This document shows positions 35,355 to 44,030 of a DNA stretch of 64,000 bases, piece by piece. Under the pieces are notes generated by a model, which was given only the letters and a program-made list of their open reading frames with translations, searched no databases and had not been told where the DNA came from. The stretch spans positions 1 through 64,000 of the forward strand of contig CAWANF010000011.1 of NCBI GenBank assembly GCA_963783355.1, read 5' to 3'. Positions within the stretch are counted from its first letter, which is position 1; the number at the start of each line of letters is the position of its first letter. Source of the stretch: CAWANF01 sp963783355 (GTDB lineage Bacteria > Bacteroidota > Rhodothermia > Balneolales > DATFMH01). The position numbers were made by a program, and so were the translations under genes.

Positions 35355-36839
35355 ATGATATTTTTGGGAATAGACTTGGGAAGTTCTTCCATAAAAGTAT
35401 CTGTTTTCGATGCTGAAGCAGGAAAAGTTTTAGGTCAAAGCCATGCTCCCGATCAGGAGCAAATTATCGAAGCACCTCAGCCCGGATGGGCCGAACAAGA
35501 CCCTGAGATGTGGTGGAAACATTTCGTCACGGCCTATAACAAAGCGTTAAAGAAAACCGATGTCAATCCCAAAGATATCAAAGCCATTGGTATTTCTTAT
35601 CAAATGCATGGACTGGTAACCGTCAATGCCGCAGGACAATGTGTGCGCCCTGCAATTATCTGGTGCGACAGCCGGGCCGTACCCTATGGACAACAGGCAT
35701 TTGAAAATTTGGGGCAGGAATATTCATTGCAGCATTTGCTGAATTCACCGGGTAATTTCACGGCAGCAAAGCTGGCCTGGGTTAAGGATCAGGAACCCGA
35801 TTCTTATAAAAGCATTCAATACTGGATGCTGCCGGGCGATTACTTAGCTTATCGCTTATCGGGCACAGTGAATACAACTAACACCGGATTATCGGAAGGC
35901 ATCTTTTGGGATTTTAAAGAACGTACGGTAAACAAATCTTTGCTCTCCTTCTTTGGATTTGAAAAAGATCAAATTCCGCCGGTTGTACCCGCTATAGGCC
36001 ACCAAAGTCAAATATCTGCCAAAGTTGCCGACGAACTAGGTATGAGCAAAGATGTTCAAATCACCTACCGTGCCGGAGATCAGCCTAATAATGCTTTTTC
36101 CCTGCACGTTGTTCACCCCGGTGAAGTGGCCGCGACAGCAGGAACATCCGGCGTTATTTACGCCGTCACGGATGAAAATCTTTATGATCCCCAATCCAGG
36201 ATTAACACGTTCCTTCATGTGAATGACGATGAGGATTCCCGCAGAAATGGCGTTTTGATTTGTATAAACGGAACAGGAGTACTTTACAGCTGGTTGAAAA
36301 GAATTCTGAATACCGGCGGATCCGTAATAACATACAATTCCATGAATGACATTTCGGCGAAAGCTCAACCCGGAGCTGATGGCCTTAGATTTTATCCATT
36401 CGGTAATGGCGCAGAACGAGTCTTGGGTAACCGGATGGTGAATGCACATTTAAACGGACTCGATTTCAACCGCCACAATGCCGAACATGTACTGAGAGCA
36501 GGTATGGAAGGAATTGTTTATGCTTTAATGATTGGATTTGACGTCTTAAAAGGATTGAATTATCAAAGCAAGACTATAAAAGCCGGTCATGCCAACCTGT
36601 TCTTAAGTAAAATTTTTAGAGAAATATTTGCGAATGTATCTCAAACTCCTATTGAATTATACGACACCGATGGATCTGCTGGTGCGGCTAGAGGAGCTGC
36701 TTTGGGATATGGATTTTATTCAACTATTGATGAACCGTTCGAATCGTTACAACAAATCGAATATATAGAACCTGAATCCGAAAAAATGAAAATTTACAGT
36801 GATTTATATGAAGACTGGAAACAAGCCCTACCCTTATGA
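35355..36839 (+). CDS. xylB: Xylulokinase
   Basis: The 494-residue FGGY-family kinase phosphorylates D-xylulose to xylulose 5-phosphate with ATP in the cytosol. Motifs seen are the phosphate-1 loop GIDLGSSSIKVSVFD, QPGWAEQDPEMWW, ISYQMHGLV (xylulokinase signature with Met-His-Gly), IIWCDSRA, and the catalytic Asp in YRAGDQPNNAF followed by TAGTSGV. The C-terminal GGxxxxS-type region is present in a modified form (HANLFLSKIFREI). It lies between xylE (84 nt upstream) and galM, with which it overlaps by about 32 nt. Length is normal. Confidence 0.95.
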   Translation: MIFLGIDLGSSSIKVSVFDAEAGKVLGQSHAPDQEQIIEAPQPGWAEQDPEMWWKHFVTAYNKALKKTDVNPKDIKAIGISYQMHGLVTVNAAGQCVRPAIIWCDSRAVPYGQQAFENLGQEYSLQHLLNSPGNFTAAKLAWVKDQEPDSYKSIQYWMLPGDYLAYRLSGTVNTTNTGLSEGIFWDFKERTVNKSLLSFFGFEKDQIPPVVPAIGHQSQISAKVADELGMSKDVQITYRAGDQPNNAFSLHVVHPGEVAATAGTSGVIYAVTDENLYDPQSRINTFLHVNDDEDSRRNGVLICINGTGVLYSWLKRILNTGGSVITYNSMNDISAKAQPGADGLRFYPFGNGAERVLGNRMVNAHLNGLDFNRHNAEHVLRAGMEGIVYALMIGFDVLKGLNYQSKTIKAGHANLFLSKIFREIFANVSQTPIELYDTDGSAGAARGAALGYGFYSTIDEPFESLQQIEYIEPESEKMKIYSDLYEDWKQALPL

Positions 36840-37785
36840 TTCAAATGGGAGCACAAACCAGCTCCATTTTGATAAATTCGGCACGTTCGATGTAATTACT
36901 CTGACAAACGAATCTGCGGGTCATGAAATCCAGATTATACCTGAATTAGGTGGTAAAATTAATAAATTATTGTTGAATGGCCATCAAATTATAGAAGGTT
37001 ATCTCAACTATGATGACCTGCAAAATGATACTTATTATCACAATGTCTTTTTATTTCCTTTTGTAAATCGACTTGCCCAGGGACAGTATCGATTTAGCGG
37101 CACAGATTATCAGTTTCCAATCAATGAACCTCAAACCGGTAATGCATTGCATGGTTTTCTATACAATGAACCTGTTGAGTTAGTCGATTACAATATCCTT
37201 GATAATAGTAGTTGCATACACTTATTATATAAATACCGGAGTGAACACACTTTCTATCCTTTTGATTTTGACGTTCATATCTGGTATCGGCTTAATGGCA
37301 CTGACAACTTAAATCTTGAATTTTCAATTTGTAATATCGGGAATGATGAAGCTCCACTGAGCTGGGGCTGGCATCCCTATTTTACATTCCATCGTTCTGT
37401 AAATGACATCGAATTACGCTTTCCTTCAGAAAAACGGATAATCGTCGATGATAAATTGCTTCCGACAGGTAACCTGAAAACGGATAAATATTTCACGGAC
37501 GGTAAAATAATAAGCGATATTAAGTTAGATACGAGTTTTCAATTAGCAAATAACCGCGATCGGCACATATCTCTTTTCTCTCAGCTTGACCGATTTAGAA
37601 TAGATGTAATACCGGACCATATGTTTCCTTACGTACACATTTTTATTCCACCGAATAGAGAGTCGATTGCGATTGAACCTATTACTTCCGGAATAAATGC
37701 TTTTAATACAGGCGACCGCTTACTACGCATCCAACCAGGAGCTTCTTATTCCGGAAATATCCAAGTAACAGTAACAAACACATAA
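36808..37785 (+). CDS. galM: Aldose 1-epimerase
   Basis: The protein has about 325 residues from the ATG at 36808. An in-frame GTG at 36799 adds only three residues, and both starts overlap the end of xylB, suggesting translational coupling. Family motifs are ELGGKINKLLLNG, FPFVNRLAQGQYRFSG (Asn-Arg of the substrate site), NALHGFLYNEPVEL with the catalytic His, SWGWHPYFTFH with the second His, and IAIEPITSG with the catalytic Glu. It interconverts the alpha and beta anomers of aldoses, here most likely xylose, supplying the anomer preferred by xylose isomerase. No signal peptide is evident. Confidence 0.88.
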   Translation: MKTGNKPYPYDSNGSTNQLHFDKFGTFDVITLTNESAGHEIQIIPELGGKINKLLLNGHQIIEGYLNYDDLQNDTYYHNVFLFPFVNRLAQGQYRFSGTDYQFPINEPQTGNALHGFLYNEPVELVDYNILDNSSCIHLLYKYRSEHTFYPFDFDVHIWYRLNGTDNLNLEFSICNIGNDEAPLSWGWHPYFTFHRSVNDIELRFPSEKRIIVDDKLLPTGNLKTDKYFTDGKIISDIKLDTSFQLANNRDRHISLFSQLDRFRIDVIPDHMFPYVHIFIPPNRESIAIEPITSGINAFNTGDRLLRIQPGASYSGNIQVTVTNT

Positions 37786-37805
37786 TAAAATCAGATATTT
37801 ATATT

Positions 37806-39134
37806 ATGAAACCACTCATTGGTGAAAAAGAATATTTCAAAGGGATTTCTTCAATTCCATTTGAAGGCCCGGACTCTTCAAATCCATTAGCATTCAAATA
37901 CTATAATCCGGATACCATAGTAGCCGGGAAAAAAATGAAAGATCATTTCCGGTTCGCATGCGCATGGTGGCATTCTTTCGGAAATCTTGGAAACGATCCA
38001 TTTGGCATTGGTACAAAAATATTTCCATGGCTGGAATCTTCAGATCCTGTTCAACGGGGAAAAGATAAGATGGATGCCGGTTTTGAGTTTATGACTAAAT
38101 TGGGACTGGATTTCTTCTGTTTCCACGACTATGATTTGGTTGACGAAGCCGCCACCCTTGCTGAATCAGAAAAAAGACTTCAGTCTATAGTTGATTATGC
38201 CCGGGAAAAGAAGAAAGCTACCGGCATAAAAGTTCTTTGGGGAACCGCTAACCTGTTTACTAATCCGCGCTATATGAATGGTGCCGCAACAAATCCCGAT
38301 TTTGCTGTAGTGGCACATGCCGGAGCACAGGTAAAACAAGCTTTAGATACAACGATTGCTCTGGATGGTGAAAATTATGTGTTTTGGGGCGGACGTGAAG
38401 GTTATATGTCTCTCCTGAATACCGATATGAAAAGAGAACAAGACCACATGGCCCAATTTTTGTCTAAAGCAAGGGATTATGCACGCAGCCAAGGGTTCAA
38501 AGGTACTTTCTTTATTGAACCCAAACCGTGTGAACCAACCAAACATCAATATGATTATGATGCTGCAACAGTCGTTGGATTCCTACGGCATTATGGTTTG
38601 GATAATGATTTTAAACTGAATATCGAAGTGAACCATGCCACTTTGGCCGGACACACTTTCCAGCATGAATTACAGGTTGCCGCTGCGGCCGGTATGCTGG
38701 GCAGTATCGATGCTAATCGTGGTGATTATCAAAACGGATGGGATACCGATCAATTCCCAACTAATGTTTACGAATTAACCGAAGCATTTCTGATCATTTT
38801 GCAAGCTGGCGGTTTCCAGGGTGGCGGCATAAATTTCGATGCAAAAACAAGAAGAAACTCCACCGACTTAGAGGATTTATTTTATGCCCATATTGGCGGA
38901 ATGGATACCTTTGCCCGTGCGCTTATCGCTGCAGATAAAGTACTTAGTGATTCACCGTATAAAGATATGATTACCGAACGGTATTCGTCTTTTGATTCAG
39001 GTGATGGTAAAAAATTCGAGGAAGGCAAACTGGATCTGGGCTCCCTAAAAGATTACGCTGTCAAAACCGGAGAACCAAAACTCCGCAGTGGACAACAGGA
39101 ATTATTCGAAAATATTATAAATAGATTTGCCTGA
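37806..39134 (+). CDS. xylA: Xylose isomerase
   Basis: The 442-residue TIM-barrel enzyme converts D-xylose to D-xylulose. Signature stretches are FACAWWHSFGN, FCFHDYDL with the catalytic His107, WGTANLFTNPRYMNGAATNP, YVFWGGREGYMSLLNTD, FFIEPKPCEPTKHQYDYD with metal-ligand Glu, NIEVNHATLAGHTFQHEL, DANRGDYQNGWDTDQFP and GGINFDAKTRRNS. The length and the WGGREGY form match the class II family of Bacteroidota and Firmicutes. It is the last gene of the xylose operon, 20 nt after galM and followed at once by a strong terminator. Confidence 0.97.
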   Translation: MKPLIGEKEYFKGISSIPFEGPDSSNPLAFKYYNPDTIVAGKKMKDHFRFACAWWHSFGNLGNDPFGIGTKIFPWLESSDPVQRGKDKMDAGFEFMTKLGLDFFCFHDYDLVDEAATLAESEKRLQSIVDYAREKKKATGIKVLWGTANLFTNPRYMNGAATNPDFAVVAHAGAQVKQALDTTIALDGENYVFWGGREGYMSLLNTDMKREQDHMAQFLSKARDYARSQGFKGTFFIEPKPCEPTKHQYDYDAATVVGFLRHYGLDNDFKLNIEVNHATLAGHTFQHELQVAAAAGMLGSIDANRGDYQNGWDTDQFPTNVYELTEAFLIILQAGGFQGGGINFDAKTRRNSTDLEDLFYAHIGGMDTFARALIAADKVLSDSPYKDMITERYSSFDSGDGKKFEEGKLDLGSLKDYAVKTGEPKLRSGQQELFENIINRFA

Positions 39135-39141
39135 AATATAC

Positions 39142-39180
39142 TCCCCCGGTGACATAGCAATATTTGCCGGGGGATTTCTT
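39142..39180 (+). terminator. Intrinsic terminator after xylA
   Basis: TCCCCCGG (39142-39149) pairs with CCGGGGGA (39167-39174) around a 17-nt loop, followed by TTTCTT. It lies 7 nt beyond the xylA stop codon. Confidence 0.85.
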
Positions 39181-39389
39181 AAAAATCTGTTTTCATTCCG
39201 TTTTCTTTTTTGATTTAGGGTTCTTAGGAACTAACGATCCTGGCAGCAGGAATAAGTACAGAGGTGGTATTCGTATATTCTGACCTGGATAATAAAAGTT
39301 TATTTGACAAGTATGTGATCTCTGGTTAAAGAAATCAATCCATACGTATAACAATAATTTATGCCGGGAGTAACCCGAATTATTTTTAG

Positions 39390-39500
39390 TTAATAACGCT
39401 TACTCACCAGCAGCCAACGATCATTCCAAATAGAGATAATTACGGTTCGTTTCTGATGCGACTTGATGATGTATCGCTACGGTATGCAGAAGCTGCTAAT
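39390..39500 (+). pseudogene. Probable SusD C-terminal remnant
   Basis: One plus-strand frame reads NRDNYGSFLMRLDDVSLRYAEAANK at about 39426-39500. This resembles the conserved SusD stretch in which an M-R-L/Y-A-D-V helix is followed by YAEAxN. No start, flanking SusD motifs or normal C-terminus are present. Just upstream (about 39233-39326) another frame gives a coding-like run ending SLFDKYVISG. The 39181-39622 gap therefore looks like eroded coding DNA, possibly from a lost SusCD pair. Confidence 0.35.
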
Positions 39501-39521
39501 AAGGTTAGCTATATTAGGCAA

Positions 39522-39584
39522 AGTGGGTATGGAGAAACATTGATTATTTTATCCCCACTTCTAATCATAATTTCCATACCCACT
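39522..39584. repeat. 12-bp inverted repeat with 39-nt loop
   Basis: AGTGGGTATGGA (39522-39533) and TCCATACCCACT (39573-39584) are perfect inverted copies. They flank 39 nt between the SusD-like remnant and the end of the minus-strand esterase gene. No T run follows on either strand. It could be a weak terminator, a protein-binding site or a small mobile-element relic. Confidence 0.5.
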
Positions 39585-39622
39585 ATCATATTCAATTCCA
39601 ATTTCGATGGTATAATGGTATA

Positions 39623-40405
39623 CTATTGATTATGATAAACCATTTCTAAAACTTTCTCAGCGTAACGCCTTCCAAATATAAGCTGACCAGATTCATTAAA
39701 ATGGGGATTTGAAATACTTCCAATATGAGACAATCCTTTTGATGAAACGACCGCAGAATTACTGATATTCTGTGGTATCGTATCAATCACCTTATTTATT
39801 TTTTTATGAACAGGCTTCCATTGTCCGGTTTCCCCGGCAATAAAAGGTAAATTTGGCATTCCCAGATCTTTTCTAAAATCAGTGACCATTTTTTTAAGCT
39901 TATTCATATAAGTTGAAGCATTTTTAGAATCGGATTCACCCTGATGCCAGATTATCGCTTTTAATTGAGTGGTTTTCATTGCAATTCGAATCCGTTTTAG
40001 AGAACGGTTATAATAAGCCCCATCCTTTTGCCACTCAGCAATTGTGGAGCCTCCGTGGGCATTAACGACAAGATAAATAGTGTGCCCAGGTAAATGAGAA
40101 CTCAAAGCCTTCGCAAAACTGTAACCAGGACCCAATTTTTGCATTGAAATTGATTTCCGAATATTTGAAAAACGATTCAAAGGATTTGAAGCCGGGACCC
40201 ATTGCCCCTCATTATTTAATAAATAAACATGTTTTAAAGTCAACGTATCCCGCGACAATATAGGTGCGCGGCCAGACATATTAGATTGCCCGATCAAAAA
40301 GAAAAGATCTTTCTGTGCATAGCAAAAACTACTGTTTATGAGCTGAAGTGAGACAATGCCGATTAACAGGCTAATATATTTTATTCTATGGTAATCTTTT
40401 GTCAT
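39623..40405 (-). CDS. Small SGNH (CE6/SASA-type) carbohydrate esterase
   Basis: I place the start at the ATG at 40405, giving 260 residues with a signal peptide (YISLLIGIVSLQLINSSFCYAQ). The frame extends to 40537 but the extra 44 residues carry no signal and look non-coding. Catalytic blocks of the SASA/CE6 esterases are clear: FFLIGQSNMSGR with the nucleophile Ser, AIIWHQGESDS, and near the end HFNESGQLIFGRRYAE. Members remove acetyl groups from xylan or other glycans. It is downstream of the GC-rich GH3 gene on the same strand, separated by a terminator-like hairpin. Confidence 0.82.
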   Translation of the reverse strand: MTKDYHRIKYISLLIGIVSLQLINSSFCYAQKDLFFLIGQSNMSGRAPILSRDTLTLKHVYLLNNEGQWVPASNPLNRFSNIRKSISMQKLGPGYSFAKALSSHLPGHTIYLVVNAHGGSTIAEWQKDGAYYNRSLKRIRIAMKTTQLKAIIWHQGESDSKNASTYMNKLKKMVTDFRKDLGMPNLPFIAGETGQWKPVHKKINKVIDTIPQNISNSAVVSSKGLSHIGSISNPHFNESGQLIFGRRYAEKVLEMVYHNQ

Positions 40406-40567
40406 GATCTTTAAGTTAATTAAATGTATGCCTGACTTTATAGACAAGTTCTTTTCGCATAGTTCCGGAAAACTTAAAAAAAATATTCTAATTAAGAATA
40501 CTATAACAGAAAGATCATGTATAAAATAGACAGGCAATGTAAATATTTATATCCATTCCTAATGTCA

Positions 40568-40618
40568 CAAAAAAAAAGCCGGGAATTCAATATGATTGAA
40601 ATTTCCCGGCAAAAAAAC
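40568..40618 (-). terminator. Intrinsic terminator downstream of the GC-rich GH3 gene
   Basis: GCCGGGAA (40578-40585) pairs with TTCCCGGC (40603-40610). Further A/T pairs close the loop (AATT/AATT), and A runs on the plus strand give about nine T after the stem on the minus strand. It lies about 310 nt after the stop of the GH3 gene and 160 nt before the esterase start. Confidence 0.8.
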
Positions 40619-40917
40619 ATTAATGATTAATAGTGTATAAATAGGAATAAACTACTTTATAATAAGAAGCCGTGTTATTTATTCCTTAATGGCATGCTTC
40701 ATTCTCCGAATATCATACATGCCCCGTTAACATAAACTGCTCCGTTGTTGAAATTATGGATATCATCTTTGGTTAAGAAATATACGGAAAACTGTCCATA
40801 AACTGTTAGTTTGAACTATTAACGCTGTTTTTTCAGCCATTCAGTTCCCTTTTCCAATGAATTAACAGAATTCCCTTACATACATATAGAATACCCTTAG
40901 ATTTCTAATTTATGTTT
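40619..40917 (-). other. Gap with traces of eroded coding sequence
   Basis: Between the terminator and the GH3 stop, one minus-strand frame reads SLEKGTEWLKKQR before stops (about 40820-40860). It later reads GQFSVYFLTKDDIHNFNNGA (about 40735-40800). These look like old coding fragments, but I do not recognise a family. No start codon or full frame exists. Confidence 0.25.
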
Positions 40918-43713
40918 TTATTTCACGACGATAACGGTTGAACCGGAGACACCGTCTACGGTTGCGGTAATGGTGGCCACGCCCTGTCCCCGGGCTTTGA
41001 CCATACCGGTATCACTTACCGTGGCTACCGAGCTGTTATCGCTGCTGTATTTTATTTCTTTTCCCTTCAGGTTCACAAACGAACCGTCATTATTGGCCGC
41101 CTCGATGATGTTGTCGGCCACCGCATGCACTTGTTCCCGGGCCGGATTCGTAACGTTTTTGATCCATTTGTTTTTACCATGCAGGTTTATGGTTTCCCCT
41201 ACATGATAAATCATTTTGGGAGGCTGTACCGTCACATACCTGATCTTCGGGGTCAGCTGCCCTTGAATAGTCACCCGGGCCGAATCCGCTATGTCGCTGG
41301 AATTATAGCCTACCTTGAACTCATAGCTGCCGTTGTAGACCACATTTTTCATTTCCCCTTCATCCCAGAATTCCAGGTTCTCGGCCTTTACGTTCAGCAC
41401 GATATGCTGGGTCTGTCCGGGCCGGAGGTCCTCGGTCTTCCGGAATCCTTCAAGGCGTATATTCGGGAGCTGTTTGCCCTTTACCTTCGGGGAGCTCACA
41501 TACAGCTGGGCAACCGTGGCCCCGGTTTCATCCCCGGTATTCTTCACATCGAAGCTGACCTGAACATTGTCGTTGGGGGTGATTTCACCCGAGGATACCG
41601 AAACATTGGAAATCCTGAACCGACTGTAACTCAGGCCATAACCAAACGGATAGGTAGGGGGTACCAGGGTAAAATGACGGAAATTTCCGACCCGGTTACC
41701 CTTGAAATACATATACGTACGGCCCAGGCCATTGGTTTGACGCGGGGTCAGGTAATAGTCGGATTTACTGGGAAGCTGGGTATCGTTGCGGTACCAGGTG
41801 AAGTCGAGGTGTCCGCCCGGATTCTTCTTGCCCAGCAGCACCCGTGCCAGTGCCGTGCCCTGGCTCTCGCCATTATAACTGCTGAACACGATCGCCGGGA
41901 AGTAGTGCTTAATATAACTGATTTGAACCGGGCCGACCGCCTGGATCGCCAGGACCATATTCGGGTTGCCCAAGGCAGCCACCTGGTAGATCATCGAGTC
42001 GTAATTACCCGGCATAGCCAGGTTCGCCCGGTCATGGCCTTCCCGTGAGATAGTCTCATCGGTTCCGACAAAGACAACCACTAAATCCGCACTTTTTATA
42101 TCGGACTTGGTTTTATCACTCAGCCAGGCCGGCTTGGTCGCCGTCGTTGAGGTCCCGGTACTGTCGAAGATGACCTCGGCATTAGGATTCATGGCTTTCA
42201 CCTCGTTGGTGATGCCCTTTACCGCATCCACTTTTAGGGTAGGATTACCCGAATACCCGCCCAGGGTTACCCTATTGGCCAGGTTACCGACAATCACCAC
42301 TTTATGCAGTTTGGAGCCATCCACCGGCAACAGGCGTTTATTCGTCCCTTTTATCGGGTCGTTTTTCAGCAGCACCAGGGTATTCTCGGCCACTTCTTCG
42401 GCCAGTTTCTGGTGGGCCGGGCTTTGAATAACCGCTTTGGTAATCTTATTGTAGGGAACCTTATTCGCCGGGTCGAACTCCCCGGTTCTCATCCGGATGG
42501 TGAAGACCTTGGTCAGGGCCCGGTCCAGCACATCTTTGCTCAGGATTCCCGCCCGGATGGCCGCCTCTATATTGGCCAGGGTGTAATCGGTTCCGGTACA
42601 ATTCAGGTCGGTTCCGGCCCGGACCGCATACGCCTGGGCTCCGGCCGCGCTCGGGACGGTCTCCCCGGTCCGGTCGTTGACCCATACCGTATGGTCGCCC
42701 CGGTCTTTGACCGACCAGCCCGGAGGTGCCCAGTTATGCCCGTCCGGAAACTTCAGATAGATGGTCGCCACCGCCCCGCAATCCGAGGTAATATAGCCGT
42801 TGAACCCGAAGGTCCGCTGGGCCAGTTCGTTGATGGTGTAGGTATTGGCTACCGCCGGGGTTCCGTTAATCGCGTTGTACGAGGACATCAGCCCGGCTAC
42901 ATGGGCGTGCTCGATGAGGTAGCGGAACGGGGCGGTATAATAATCCCGGATAGCCTCATCCGGGGCGTCCGAGGAGATGCCCCGGCGGTTGTTCTCGATA
43001 TCGTTCAGGGCAAAGTGCTTGGCCGTGGCCGCCGCTTTTAAATAGCCCGTCTGGGACTTCCCATCCATGGTCTGGCCCTGGAAACCGTCCACAAAAGCCG
43101 CTTCCATCCGGGAGGCCAGGAACGGATCCTCTCCAAAGGCTTCATCATTGCGGCCCCAGCGCGGATCCCGGTCCAGGTTCACCGTCGGTGCCCAGTAGAC
43201 CAGGTTCCCGTAGTCCTCACGGGACTCTCCCAGGTTATTCTGGGCTTTCCCAAACAGCGATTTATCGGTGAACCCGCGGGCTTCATCGGATATCGCCTGG
43301 GTCTCCCGGTAGATTAATTGGGGATCCCAGCTCATCGCCGTGGCAAAGTTGACCGGGAAGCTCGTCGCCTTCGGGGCGCCGTAGGCAAACCGGTTCCGGC
43401 TTTTGGGCTCCCCGTTATGAAGGTTGCCGAACATCGCGTTGATCCCGTGCTGGCCCTCACTCCAGTAATAGTACTGGTGCACCCCCAGCCGCGGAATAGC
43501 CGGGGCAAAATTGGTCCGCAGCTGCTTGACCTCTTCGGCCAGGGTCATGCGCGAGACCAGGTCCGCGGCCCGTTCCCGAAAACTGTAATGCGTATCCAGG
43601 TAGATCGGTTTTTTCTTTCTCTTATGAACCGCAGTGATTGGTGAACCGGGTGACTCCGGCGCTTTCTGCGCGTAGCTGCTGGTTGCTAAACACCGCAACC
43701 AGCAGACACACAA
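40918..43713 (-). CDS. GH3 beta-xylosidase/glucosidase with Big2-like tail, GC-rich
   Basis: The 931-residue frame contains a GH3 barrel (about 45-430) with WSEGQHGINAMFGN, RDPRWGRNDEAFGEDPFLASRM and the nucleophile Asp311 in GYITSDCGA. The latter form is typical of the plant and fungal-like beta-xylosidase branch. Then follow the second GH3 domain (LLKNDPIKGTNKRLLPV, FVGTDETISREGHDR), an Fn3-like domain (about 700-800) and a Big2-like Ig domain at the end (IKYSSDNSSVATVSDTGMVKA). Base composition is strikingly GC-rich compared with both flanks. The start is doubtful: a TTG at 43713 lies inside a signal peptide (SITISQEWLLYVCLCVCWLR...SYAQ) that begins at the ATG at 43772 in another frame. 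The two join if a six-A run (43752-43757) is changed by one base. Confidence 0.85.
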   Translation of the reverse strand: MCVCWLRCLATSSYAQKAPESPGSPITAVHKRKKKPIYLDTHYSFRERAADLVSRMTLAEEVKQLRTNFAPAIPRLGVHQYYYWSEGQHGINAMFGNLHNGEPKSRNRFAYGAPKATSFPVNFATAMSWDPQLIYRETQAISDEARGFTDKSLFGKAQNNLGESREDYGNLVYWAPTVNLDRDPRWGRNDEAFGEDPFLASRMEAAFVDGFQGQTMDGKSQTGYLKAAATAKHFALNDIENNRRGISSDAPDEAIRDYYTAPFRYLIEHAHVAGLMSSYNAINGTPAVANTYTINELAQRTFGFNGYITSDCGAVATIYLKFPDGHNWAPPGWSVKDRGDHTVWVNDRTGETVPSAAGAQAYAVRAGTDLNCTGTDYTLANIEAAIRAGILSKDVLDRALTKVFTIRMRTGEFDPANKVPYNKITKAVIQSPAHQKLAEEVAENTLVLLKNDPIKGTNKRLLPVDGSKLHKVVIVGNLANRVTLGGYSGNPTLKVDAVKGITNEVKAMNPNAEVIFDSTGTSTTATKPAWLSDKTKSDIKSADLVVVFVGTDETISREGHDRANLAMPGNYDSMIYQVAALGNPNMVLAIQAVGPVQISYIKHYFPAIVFSSYNGESQGTALARVLLGKKNPGGHLDFTWYRNDTQLPSKSDYYLTPRQTNGLGRTYMYFKGNRVGNFRHFTLVPPTYPFGYGLSYSRFRISNVSVSSGEITPNDNVQVSFDVKNTGDETGATVAQLYVSSPKVKGKQLPNIRLEGFRKTEDLRPGQTQHIVLNVKAENLEFWDEGEMKNVVYNGSYEFKVGYNSSDIADSARVTIQGQLTPKIRYVTVQPPKMIYHVGETINLHGKNKWIKNVTNPAREQVHAVADNIIEAANNDGSFVNLKGKEIKYSSDNSSVATVSDTGMVKARGQGVATITATVDGVSGSTVIVVK

Positions 43714-43855
43714 ACAGACATATAGGAGCCACTCTTGCGAAATTGTAATACTTTTTTATTTGGCTTTTTCATATAACTATGTTTAAAGATTTAGTAAACA
43801 TGTACACATCTTGAAACAAAATGTATACCTCCTTTTGGTCGAGATTAAATGGTAA

Positions 43856-43895
43856 TAGCGCAGTCTTCATGCATTTAATACATAAGGCTGCGCTA
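43856..43895. repeat. Hairpin in the SusD-GH3 gap
   Basis: TAGCGCAGTCTT (43856-43867) and AAGGCTGCGCTA (43884-43895) form a 12-bp stem with one wobble or mismatch position around a 16-nt loop. It is about 85 nt upstream of the GH3 ATG at 43772 and has no strong T run, so a regulatory or terminator role is open. Confidence 0.5.
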
Positions 43896-43946
43896 TATCA
43901 AATATCATCCCATATTAAACGGAAATCTCGATTTTTTTAAAATCAT

Positions 43947-43991
43947 AATCCGGACACATAATTATTTCTAAAAATAATTTGTGTCCGGATT
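43947..43991 (-). terminator. Long hairpin after the broken SusD gene
   Basis: AATCCGGACACA (43947-43958) pairs perfectly with TGTGTCCGGATT (43980-43991). The stem extends inward through AATTATT/AATAATT, giving about 19 pairs with a bulge. It lies 40 nt past the original SusD stop codon and is likely the terminator of the sigma-FecR-SusCD transcript, although the T tract beyond it is interrupted. Confidence 0.6.
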
Positions 43992-44030
43992 TACGATTTG
44001 CTACTGCAACTTAAGCATTTATTGTTGCTA

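Noticed and set aside
41125..43644. Several long plus-strand ORFs opposite the GC-rich GH3
   Set aside because: High GC removes stop codons from the antisense frames. Translations are rich in R, G, V and H with no domain or motif, while the minus strand encodes a complete GH3.
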